This document shows positions 1 to 9,125 of a stretch of 64,000 bases of DNA, piece after piece. A program made the position numbers and the translations under genes. The notes beneath the pieces are model-generated. The model saw only the letters and a list, made by a program, of their open reading frames with translations. It searched no databases and had not been told where the DNA came from. Origin of the DNA: Rhizoctonia solani (lineage: Eukaryota; Basidiomycota; Agaricomycetes; Cantharellales; Ceratobasidiaceae); the NCBI RefSeq assembly GCF_016906535.1, contig NC_057385.1:3472001-3536000 (forward strand). The letters run 5' to 3'. Within the stretch, counting starts at the first letter, position 1. Each line of letters begins with the position of its first letter.

Positions 1-115
1 TGTACAGGACCAGAAGAGATCTTCCAAAGACTTCTCCCTGTGTACTTAAAATTTTTGTCTGACTTTGAATACATTTTGGCCCCTCTGCATTGACAACTTT
101 GTGTGTCTTTCAACA
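1..115 (+). repeat. Ty1/Copia element, right end of 5' LTR
   Basis: This stretch repeats almost exactly at 1364-1478, from the run containing cagaagagatcttccaaag to the terminal caaca. It is therefore the right part of the 5' LTR, cut by the window edge. The next bases, ggttatgagtccc (116-128), sit where a Copia primer-binding site belongs and resemble an initiator-Met-tRNA site. Confidence 0.8.
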
Positions 116-129
116 GGTTATGAGTCCCA

Positions 130-951
130 ATGACAACTTCTATCAATTCACTCATTGCTGCTATGCCAAAGCTCAATGGCAATAACTATCATGACTGGGC
201 CTTCAACATCAAAATGATAGCAATGCGCGCCAGCGCTTGGGACGTGCTGACAAGAGTACAGAAGCCGCCTAAAGATGGCAGGGGAGACTGGGAAAAGCTT
301 GATTAGGACGCATATACTATGATTGGTCTATTGGTTGGTCAATTGGAAATGGTACATGTACAGGACTGCAAGACAGCGCATCAAGCGTGGGCCACACTCA
401 AGGAAATATATGCAAGAAGTTCAAGGGCAAATTGAATTGCACTACAACAGAAAATGAATATGGTATTGCTAGTTGACAATGATGTTCAAGATTATGTAGC
501 TCAAATCAGTGATCTTGCAGCACGTTTACAAGCATTGGGAGTCAACATATCAGACAAGGAAGAAGCAGACATACTAATCATGAACCTACCATCCACGTGG
601 AATCATGTTGCGTCCTTGTTAATGATTTGACCCAGAATTCTAACAGTGAAGGATGTGGCAACAGTTTTGTGTGAAGATCTAGTGCAAAGAGAACACAAGA
701 AGAATGGCGGAAGGATAGCTGCATTTACTGCACAAAGCACAACAGGCCAGAAGAATAAAAACCAGGCCCTGTTTGTCAATTGTTGTGAATGCTATTGTTG
801 CCGCAAACATGGGCACATTGCTGCAAATTGCAACGCGCCAGCACCAGTATTGAGATTGGAATTGCCCTTGAAGGAGCCAAAGAAGACCAAGAACGCCAAT
901 GTAGCTCAAGATCATACGGATCAAGCTGTTCAAAGGAGTTACTGGCAATGA
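130..951 (+). pseudogene. Copia Gag, degenerate
   Basis: Reading from ATG 130 gives a Copia-type Gag (UBN2/RVT-associated N-terminus) with the motif PKLNGNNYHDW. The frame is broken by stops at 304 and about 433 and near 628. The last open part (646-951) keeps a CX2CX4HX4C zinc knuckle (CYCCRKHGHIAANC, 796-837), the nucleic-acid-binding motif of retroelement Gag. No protease, integrase, RT or RNase H follows before the 3' LTR, so the element is internally deleted and could move only with proteins supplied in trans. Stops and the missing pol are seen directly; the family call rests on the knuckle and the N-terminal motif. Confidence 0.8.
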
Positions 952-1323
952 TTTATGCTCTATGAATATATCAAGCAACAACAAGACACGGCTGAGTGCC
1001 CCCTTGTTAAGCTCTTTATTGGGATTATTTTGGTGTGGGCGTAGGATGCTGCTGTGTGCTCCCTACTGCTTGTGTGTTTTTGGGTCAACTGTGTGTCCCC
1101 TCATGTGTTTTTGGGTTGACTATGTGTCCCTGTGCAATCTTACGCAAGCAACTGTGTGTCCTTGACTTTGTGTTTGGTCTTGGGTTCAGTGGGAGCTGCA
1201 AGTTCTTTCTTTCTTATGTTTTTCATGACCATTTTCTTTCCAGCTTCAGTGGGAGCTACCCATTGTTTTTCTGTTGATTTTTCTTTCTCTCTCCATGTGT
1301 TTGCGCCTCTACCCAAGTGGGAG
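952..1323 (+). other. Copia internal remnant without pol
   Basis: No convincing coding sequence is present. The stretch has short T/G-rich imperfect repeats (gggtcaactgtgtgtccc, gggttgactatgtgtccc) and ends in aagtgggag, the expected purine-rich tract just left of a Copia 3' LTR. Confidence 0.6.
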
Positions 1324-1478
1324 TATTGGAATATTGTGTATTTGGCATCTATTCTGCATGTACTGTACAGGACTGGAAGAGATCTTCCAAAGACTTCTCC
1401 CCATGTACTTAAAATTTTTGTCTGACTTTGAATACATTTTGGCCCCTCTGCATTGACAACTTTGTGTGTCTTTCAACA
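1324..1478 (+). repeat. Copia 3' LTR
   Basis: The LTR starts just after the purine tract with tattggaatatt, a decayed form of the usual Copia start TGTTGGAATATT. It ends in caaca, and its right part matches the 5' copy. Length is about 155 bp, short even for Copia. hAT-like coding sequence resumes directly afterwards, so the element appears inserted in a hAT transposon. Confidence 0.75.
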
Positions 1479-2950
1479 GTATGATTGTTTTAAACAACAG
1501 TTGGGCCAACTCAAGAAAGTTACTGTACCATTTGCAAAGGCTACCAAGTGCTTAGAGTCTGGACACTCAACTGCAAGCAATGTCTTTCTGTTCAACTTGA
1601 GCATTGTGGCATTGCTTTGAAAACTATTCAAAAATAACAAATCAGAACTTGCACTTCCTGTTGATGTTATTGACAGCATTTGTTCCATCTCCAAGTCCCA
1701 TTACTATGATATGGTCCTTGCAGCTGGGAATGAAGTCTATCTTGCCAGATTCTTCCTTCACCCAAGTATGTTAATTCATTCTATACGTTGGCCAGAGGAT
1801 TACCAAATTTGATATATTTACAAATAGACTATTGAGACACTGATATCCTTTGGCGCAATAATCTCAATCCACTTTCCACTGGAACTTGATACTCTGACCA
1901 GCCAGAGATCAGCCCCTGGCAGTGCTGATGATCTCACTAAAGCTTTCCTGTTGTTTATTAAGGTTGCATTATACTTGAAGAAGTTGCTTTGTGTTGAGCT
2001 GAATGCTGGGACAATACCAGCTGCAAGAAACTTCCCAAGCACTAGCAAAGGGGTTCATTCTACAATCAATGTGTTCAAATCACAGTTAGCTGCATATGCA
2101 CATGGTGAATACCCTTTCACCCTTCCCTTGCCAATTGCAGTCAATTTCAGCCCATATAAATTTTGGGGGAAATTATTGAGGGATCCCAACACTTGCTTTC
2201 TTGCAGTAAGTAGCCTATATGATGCCTTTTGGATGCAATCAATATCAGTCTTTACTTAACTACAAATATTTTCAGTATTTAGCTAGGAAACTGTTCTTGC
2301 TTATCCCTAATTCCATGGGTGAGGAGCAATCAGTTTCCTGCTTTATGGCCATCAACACCAAAGAGCGCTCCCTTCAAAAGGTTTCAAACCTAGCTCATAT
2401 GACTCAGATTTGTCAACATTTGATTTGGAAGCGTCAACTTGACAAAAAGGTAAGTGTTCTATATGTCCGTAAGCGCTCTACAGAGCTAAAATCATCATGT
2501 ATTACAGGTTCACAAGCCTGTTTTACGGTACTGTGATTTAAGCAAGTCTGTCCTTGAACAGAATCCGCCCAGCGCAGCTGTTTCCCTGGCCCCTAATGCT
2601 GAAACCCATCTTATCAAGGGGTGGTCAATTGACAATGCTGAAGCCAAAACTACAGATATCTACCAACTCTGGGGGTGGAGAACAACTCTGATGCCAACTA
2701 CGCTTTGGATGAGGAGTACAAAGACATTCCAGATGCAATTGAACTGGGGGTTATGAACTTGCTAGGCAATGATACAGATTTATACAGTATCAATACTACA
2801 AATCCAGCACTCCTGGATCTACTGGCAGATATTCCAACATCTCAAGCAACAGACTCTGTTGTTCTGAAGAAGTCAGAGCCACCCATGTCTAAAAGCTCAA
2901 AGGCTTTGGCTAAGAAGGACACCAGCAGTGTGGACCTTGACTCATATTAG
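1479..2950 (+). pseudogene. hAT-family transposase, C-terminal part, degenerate
   Basis: The conceptual product contains PFAKATKCLESGHST, then YLARFFLHPKY, then KLFLLIPNSMGEEQSVSCF. These are typical of the catalytic-core end and dimerisation domain of fungal hAT transposases (cut-and-paste, nuclear). Two likely GT-AG introns can be read: 2206-2275 (GTAAGT...TTTCAG, 70 nt), which restores the frame exactly at FLA|YLARKLF, and 2450-2507 (58 nt). Stops and frameshifts around 1617, 1820-1950 and 2670 make it non-functional. The N-terminal half is missing: the Copia element abuts it on the left and the rest would lie outside the window. Confidence 0.75.
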
Positions 2951-3037
2951 ATCTATACAGAGATATAACAATATATTACATTTTTATTTCCATTTGTTAA
3001 CAACCTGTGTTAAAAACATCATGTTACAAACATGTGA

Positions 3038-3964
3038 AAGCTCTCATTCAAAGAGCATATTTCCAACTCTGCCAACAAAGCCAAGGCAGTCATAGCTGGT
3101 TTAAACATGCTAGCCAACACACAGCATGGTCTGACCATCAAGCATGCGCGCATCCTATACCTTACCCGTGTCATCCCAATCCTCACAAATGGATCCCCTC
3201 TGTGGTTTCTGGGGCGCAGGCAGAAGTCATTGCTTGAACCACTTAGGAAGGTCCAGAACCAAGGATTGAGATGGCTCCTTGGAGCCTTCAAGACCACACC
3301 TATCTCCTGTCTTGAACACCTAGCTTCTATCCCACCTTTGCACATCACATGCAAAAAGCTTGTCATGAATTACTTGGCTAAACTAAGAACCATCCCCAAA
3401 CTGTCTGAGGTTGCTAAATGGCTCCCTACATCATGGGACACGCATACACACACCCTTAATAGCAACAGATGCAACAACTCCAAAAGCCTACAGTCACCCA
3501 TCCATTTCATTGCATCACATAGCAACCCACAGATAGAGTTTGTCTCCCCATACCTCAATCACCTGTCAAACCCATCCATACTGTTCCCAGATCAAATCAA
3601 AATCAAGGATACCACCAATGGCCTCAAATGCAACATATACTGCAACAAAATCCTATCCAAAATCAGCATACTCAAAGAATGCCATGCCAGCATTCTTGGC
3701 TACTCAGATGGGCATGCGGCAGTGTCCAATGGCATTTGGAAAGTTGGCGTTGGCTACATTATACATGCTGAAAAAAGGACTCTGTTGTTGTTGGTTGGTA
3801 TTGGACTGCAAGCAAACATCTACAATGCAGAAATGCTGGGCATATTGCTAGCATTCATGAAAGCAAAACAAATAGCTGAAAATCAAGGTTATTGCAAGAT
3901 TTGTATATACTGCAACAACCAGTCTGCTGTAAAACACTGTGGAAAGTATGGGCACTGGACATAG
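3038..3964 (+). pseudogene. LINE (Tad1/I-like) RT C-terminus plus RNase H fragment
   Basis: The frame reads through the region behind the LINE reverse-transcriptase core, with LYLTRVIPILTNGSPLWF, then QNQGLRWLLGAFKTTPI. It continues into an RNase HI domain with YSDG and NAEM around the first two catalytic acids. The third motif is YCNNQSAV, where the family usually has S-D-N-Q-S-A, so the third acidic residue is Asn. The frame stops at 3962 before the domain ends, and the 5' side is truncated, as is common for LINE insertions. The fragment would be catalytically dead. There is no flanking poly-A or target duplication that I can support. Confidence 0.75.
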
Positions 3965-4395
3965 GCGCTGAGGACCCTTGAGCGCTGACCACCAGCTGAG
4001 AAGACGCTTGAGGGCTCTCCAAAGTGCTGTTGTGATTGGCGTCAGCACTCAAGAGCGTCTTGGGTGCGTTCTTGACCTGATCAAAACGCCTTTGACGCTG
4101 CCAGATCCCAAGTTCAGTGTCTGGGCGCCTTTCTTATAGAGTAGCAAACAAATCACACAAAATCATACCATGATGTAAATACATAAGAAAATGAAATTAA
4201 CAAAAACAGCCAACTAGGATAGGTGGAAACGCAAGTGAAAGCTATGCACAATCATTGTTGTCATCTAGAAATTGAGTGCAGATTCCACTTTGATTCCAAT
4301 CAACTATTGCCCAGCTATTCCTGCATTGTACTTGCCCAATCATGGCTTCAACTGTCTCAAGATGTACCATAGGGGGGTTAGCATGTGTTCATAAG
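3965..4395. other. Non-coding, no gene recognised
   Basis: About 430 bases without a convincing ORF. The first 170 have repeated gcgctgag/gcgctcaag-like words. The rest is AT-rich and probably belongs to the 3' flank or untranslated end of the CACTA element to the right. Confidence 0.4.
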
Positions 4396-4928
4396 TTACC
4401 ATGGGAGTATCAGGGTGTGTTGCATCCATTCCATGGGTATTGCATGGCTGAATGAATGCCAATAAATAAGGCTTGCAAGTGCCATTGCTAAATAGCAGTC
4501 AGTTGCTGAAGCACAATCAAGCCAGCAGTACTCACCCCTCTGTATACACAACATAGTAAATATCAAGGAGCCAACCATACTGATTTTCACGGACTGGTTG
4601 ATTGTGCTGGTTCCAGAAAGCGGAATTTGCATTGGGTAGTAATGTGTACTAATTCAAAGGGGAAGGAATGAAACAAGATCTTTACAGTGAAGCCAGAATA
4701 TATAGTTGCCTTACCTGCACAAATGAATTGTTGCATGCCCCTGGATCACCATCTATCAATTTGGCCATACAAATTCAATCACCATTGCCCAACATGCAAA
4801 ACCATCCATACCAAACCAGTGAGTTACAGTCAATGCAAGACCAAAGATACTGTGCGTTATTAGACCAATAAACAATACCAAAGTACTTGGTGAGTTGGTT
4901 GTATAATGACTTGGTCATGGCTACCTTC

Positions 4929-6831
4929 TTAATGACTGGCATTCCAAGAATAAGTGATGGAACTAAGAATTGGTGTTAGTATGAGTCTGGGGAGCATTGT
5001 GCCTGGGTTAAACATACATTCAGGATAGATTGTATCTTTTGAGGATATCTCTGTCCTATTGTCAGCCCAACGCTTGGGAACGGAAGTGTGCGTAAGCGTG
5101 GGAAGGTTGTGAATCATTGAAACTATTTGCATTTGCATACAGCGCTGAATATAGTTGTTGATATTTTTGTACAGTTGAACTCAATTCTTTACAGCAGGTA
5201 AAAGGTAGCCACAAAATTGTTCCATTACAAACACCCAGGATGCCCAGAGAGGGCCAGTTTGCCAAATGTAGGATGGGATATGAAGGATTGCATGGATGGT
5301 TAAGGGGCAGACAGGCAGACAATCAGCCAAGTATTGATAGTAATACCTGTAACGTAAATGTATACATATAAGTTCAGAATTGTGAGGATGTAATACATAC
5401 TTCTTGTATTGGGTCACCCAGAGTTTAACCATTTTATCCAAATGTTCAACATCATCAGAAGTGAGCTTGAACTTGAGGCACATTGTGACAATCTCATGCA
5501 GGAGGAGCATATGCCTATATAAACAGGGGTGTCAGCATTCTGCATCTTGAGTTCAGAACTGCCAAAGGCCAATGTATTGTTACTTGTAATACCAGACAGG
5601 CAACCAATCCTTGAGCACAATTGGTGCAATATACTGAATCCAGAACAAATATGCCTCAGCTTTGTACAAGTGTCCGTCTTGAGCAATGTTGGGAAGTGTG
5701 CCAACATAGCTGTATGGCATATATTGAATACAGCTAGCGGTTTCCAATCCAATAACCGCAAAAATTGCTGGGAGGAGCTTGTAGTTCCTGGTACCTTGAT
5801 CCAAACCTTTGAACTTCCCAGTCCAGTGCAGGAGCATATTTGGAACCATATTTTTGAAAAGTAAATGCATGATGTTGTAAGGAGCACAGGAGGCAAGATC
5901 AAAGGACTTGAGGAACAAGAATATAGGCTGACTGTTAACTCCATAATGCTGGGCAAGGTTGTTATGTGCTGTCTGTGTATGGGCAGCGTCAGGTTCACCA
6001 TAATGGGCCAGAAATCCTTTATGCAAGTGCATTGGTAGGTTTTTGCAATCCCACTTGGCTTCAAGACCTGGGTGGGTGAGAGGGAGATAATGAACAGAAA
6101 CTCTGGGGTAAGAAAAGAGGCATCCCTTGATTTAACAAGTACAGCATGGGGAAAATGCATTGTGTCCTTTCAAGAGTAATAGTTTGCTGACTGCTGGAAT
6201 ATTGCCAAAAATATGGATAAAAAAAGCTTGCAAGGAAAATATATAGCTCTCCTGCAGGTGAGAGCCCAGTGTGCTCTATGCCTTGTTCAAGTTCAAGCAA
6301 TTCATCCAAGAGTGGGACAAGGAACAAATTGAGATCCTTGCACTGCCATGGTCCAGGAATTACACCAGCGCAAATTACATTATCCAGGCAAGTGCAAATT
6401 TTTGGGCTGAGATTATTGTTAATCAGAATGATTGGCCACGCAGTTGAGAGCCCCTGTCTTTGTTGCTTGAAGAGTGTGAACCCATTGGTTGATAGGCTTA
6501 ATGCAATGTCCTCAGGGTTATCAAAAAAATGGTATGGGTTGTTGGGAGCAACTTGTTTTGTGCATAGGGAGCAATAATGAGCGCCATTAAAAACATCCTG
6601 AATTATACCAGGTTCATGCTCCTTTTCAACCTCCACACAGTACTGGAGCTTCTTGACCATATCCACATTTTGGAATAGCCCCTGTAGTTGCAGAATGAGA
6701 GGGGTGTAGTGGAAAACACAACAAGGCTTGCCACTTGAATTGAGGCAAGGTTCCTTGCAATATGGGCATGAAGTTAGGTCCTTGTGTTTCCCTAGGAAAC
6801 AGCAGCATGAGTTTATGCAGCAATTGTACAC
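4929..6831 (-). pseudogene. Tnp2-family (CACTA) transposase, central and C-terminal part
   Basis: Read leftwards from 6831, the protein shows the cysteine-rich CCINSCCCFLGKHKDL...CPYCKEPC, then IALSLSTNGFTLF, NNNLSPKICTCLDNVIC and GVIPGPWQCKDLNLFL. This is the order found in fungal transposases of the Tnp2 family (PF02992). A frameshift near 6210 moves the next part to another frame. The conserved later segment at about 6032-5580 contains PYNIMHLLFKNMVPNMLLHW and KGLDQGTRNYKL. The end (5510-5181) has PLTIHAILHIPSYI followed by WVFVMEQFCG. Several frame changes and stops show decay, although some may be introns. Another minus-strand ORF at 4632-4396 may be the far C-terminus; I cannot assign it. 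Confidence 0.75.
6827..6831. repeat. Left target-site duplication of Gyp-A (tacac)
   Basis: tacac lies directly left of the 5' LTR and again at 13081-13085 directly right of the 3' LTR. A 5-bp duplication is normal for Ty3/Gypsy integration. Confidence 0.92.
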
Positions 6832-7089
6832 TGTTACAACCTCCTAAATTATACCACTGGATTCGCCTATTTTTTCTATTATTTTTAGTATTTTTTACGG
6901 ACTCAATATCTTTTGTTTTTCGATCACGTGATCTCGGCGCTTATTTGAGCCGAGATGCCGCGCCGAGATGCCGTGCCAAGGGCGCTTAGGAGAAATCCAC
7001 GCTTCTGCGCAGTCCGCAGCACGCTTCTCTTTTCACATGTAGGCTTCTATTCACACACGCACAGACCACATGTAATTAGTAGTTTTGTC

Positions 7090-7097
7090 TATATATA
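7090..7097 (+). promoter_or_regulatory. TATA box of Gyp-A LTR promoter
   Basis: tatatata lies about 34 bases left of AAGTTGATTTTAC at 7124. That is the spacing expected for a TATA-directed start at or close to the self-primer. The start site itself is inferred. Confidence 0.65.
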
Positions 7098-7123
7098 CAG
7101 CAGGGAAATCGCTTGGAAACCCC

Positions 7124-7136
7124 AAGTTGATTTTAC
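7124..7136 (+). promoter_or_regulatory. R-region self-primer of Gyp-A
   Basis: AAGTTGATTTTAC is the exact reverse complement of the primer-binding site at 7396-7408. In Tf1 of fission yeast the first bases of the genomic RNA pair with the PBS and, after cleavage, prime minus-strand DNA. The same arrangement is inferred here. Confidence 0.75.
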
Positions 7137-7395
7137 CTCGTCTCATATCATTGAGGAGGACCCCCAGCCAGCTGAGTAGCCGGCCCCTTAAGTAGTTCAG
7201 TAGCTTACCCCCTTATCGCACTCACCACACCTCCAGGGCTAAGCCCCCCTCGCCAGTAGATAGTCAGTAGGACAGTTACCTTACGTAACCTTAGTATAGC
7301 CTTAGTTAGTAGTCCTATAGCTTTGCTTGTAGTAGTACGGCCCCAAGCGCCCGCTCCCACCAGCGCGTACCCACCTTACAGTGGAGTACGACATT

Positions 7396-7408
7396 GTAAA
7401 ATCAACTT
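7396..7408 (+). promoter_or_regulatory. Primer-binding site of Gyp-A (self-priming type)
   Basis: GTAAAATCAACTT starts two bases after the LTR end and pairs over 13 of 13 bases with 7124-7136. It does not begin with TGG, as a site for a tRNA CCA end would. Confidence 0.78.
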
Positions 7409-7912
7409 TCTGTAGGCTTGTTTGACAAGGAGAAGGCTCCCTGTACTAGCACGAGGGAAATCACGTGATCGGGGCCACCTTGCGGGATAGAATAATCAAA
7501 AATCCCCCACCCCCACGTAGTACCAAATTGCTACAAGGCAGACGAGTCCTAATCCCCCGCATACCACGTGTTTTGCCGGAACACCGTAGTTAGCGACCTT
7601 AGCCAGCTGAAACACCTGCTTGTAGAAAACCCGCTCATATCACGATCGCCAGATCTGCTGATTTGCTGTAGGGACTATCCAACGCTAGGTGCTTGACGCA
7701 AAGGTTTAGCGCCTAATACACTACATAAAAACCGCCCATAAGTCCTGATATAGGCACCTATTCCCCACGCCGTTTCCACCATTCCATCCACACGCTCTGG
7801 CGTCCCACACCCCTACTCTCGCCCTTCCAGCCGCTCCTCTCGCCCTTCCATTCCAGCCCATTCCCAACCACCCTCTTGCAGCACATCTCCCGCTTCGCGA
7901 AACCTGCCCAGA
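7409..7912 (+). other. Gyp-A untranslated leader
   Basis: About 500 bases without an ORF I would accept. The sequence catataagtcctgatatagg-like near 7735-7757 has a counterpart upstream of the Gyp-D gag (about 54838-54865, minus), so part of the leader is conserved. Its role is unknown. Confidence 0.5.
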
Positions 7913-9096
7913 ATGGAACCGGAGCCGACCCTTGCCGCTCTCCTCGAGGCTATCCATTCCCTCACCAACCAAGTCGGGTCCTTGCAGGCCCAAGTCTCAT
8001 CCCAAGGCCAGCAGCTCGCGGAACTCAAAGCCTTATGCAAGGAAACCAATGACCTTGTTGGCGATAAGGACCAAGGAGGAGCCCAAGCCAAGCCTGGCCC
8101 ATTGACTGGGCCTGTCACCCCCCCACTCACACAGGGGGAGAAGCTCCCACTCCAGGAACGATTAGGCCTGGGCTCAAGGCACCCTTCCGCCCATCAAGGG
8201 GCACCGGGTTTGACTCAGAGGAAGAAGAAGAACCCCGGCGGGCTCCCAAAAAAGAGCCTTGCAACACGACTAGGAGTCTCAGCTCCCTCACACCATTTGA
8301 CACAGGGTCCTCCGTAAAAAGGCCAAAAATGGAGCTGCCAGACCCTTATAAGGGCGATACAAGGGGACGAAAGGCCACTCAATGGCTTGATAGGATGCTA
8401 CTCTGGGTTGCCCTACACAGGGACCAGTTTGACGAAGAGGAGCAGATGGTCGTCTGGATATTATACCACATGACCAACAAGGCCGCCGACTGGGCACTCC
8501 CTATAATAGGGACAATCATCAAGGGAGAAGGCAACCCTCCTAACACCATCCCAGCCTTAACGGCGAAATTCAAGGAGGCTTTTGATGACCCAGATGCCAA
8601 ACGGGCCGCGGCCAGGAAAATAGCCGCCCTCTCCCAGACCACAACCACCTCCGAATACGTCACGGAGTTCCGTAATTTAATGGCGGAATTAGACTGGAAC
8701 GAGGAGGCCTACATCGCGCAGTTCACGCGAGGTCTCCATTGGAAGGTCAAGGAACTACTGTCAACCAAGGATAGCGTTCCTGACGAACTCGAGGCAATTT
8801 TTGCGGCCTCTATTAAAATTGATAACATTCGCCGCGAGAATGAGGAAAACCGCCCCAAGAAGGCACCCGCTAAGTCCCCGGTCGCCGCGACCACTTCCAC
8901 CACTACCACCACTAGGGTCCGCCTATCCAAAGACCCCAACTACGTAACCCCGGAGGAAAGGGATCGTCGTCGCGCATCCGGCCTATGCGTCAAATGTGGT
9001 CAGAAGGGGCACGGAATCAAACAATGCCCGAACGGTTGGAAAGCCACAATCAAGGAGGTAGCCAAGGTGGCTGAGGACGAGTCGGGAAAAGATTAA
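7913..9096 (+). pseudogene. Gyp-A Gag (one frame break in a C7 run)
   Basis: ATG 7913 opens a Gag with a coiled-coil-like N-terminus (LLEAIHSLTNQVGSLQAQ). The frame is lost at seven Cs, 8118-8124, and continues in the -1 frame to the stop at 9094-9096. The second part has the capsid-like core KMELPDPYKGDTRGRKATQW and a CX2CX4HX4C knuckle (CVKCGQKGHGIKQC, 8986-9027). Gag packages the element RNA into virus-like particles in the cytoplasm. The break may be a real 1-base deletion or an assembly error in a homopolymer; I cannot tell. The Gag stop is preceded by the slippery site described separately. Confidence 0.85.
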
Positions 9097-9125
9097 AGTC
9101 GAGGACTGCTGCCAAGCCCTTGACT
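9084..9125 (+). promoter_or_regulatory. Predicted -1 ribosomal frameshift signal at Gyp-A gag/pol
   Basis: The heptamer G GGA AAA (9084-9090) lies in the gag frame. After 6 bases that include the gag stop comes agtcgagg (9097-9104), which pairs with ccttgact (9118-9125) across a 13-base loop (one G-U pair). The -1 frame stays open from here to the protease region. This matches the usual layout of programmed -1 sites: X XXY YYZ, a 5-9 nt spacer, then structure. Equivalent sites occur in Gyp-C, D and E. Confidence 0.8.

Larger units (their letters stand above)
6832..7393 (+). repeat. Gyp-A 5' LTR
   Basis: It starts tgttacaacc and ends gagtacgaca (TG...CA). Compared with 12519-13080 the only differences I find are tctCGg/tctTGg, agtTGa/agtCGa, cctCGc/cctTGc and gaCAg/gaCGg. 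It contains a TATA box, the presumed transcription start and a short palindrome, cttggaaaccccaag (7112-7126). Confidence 0.95.
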
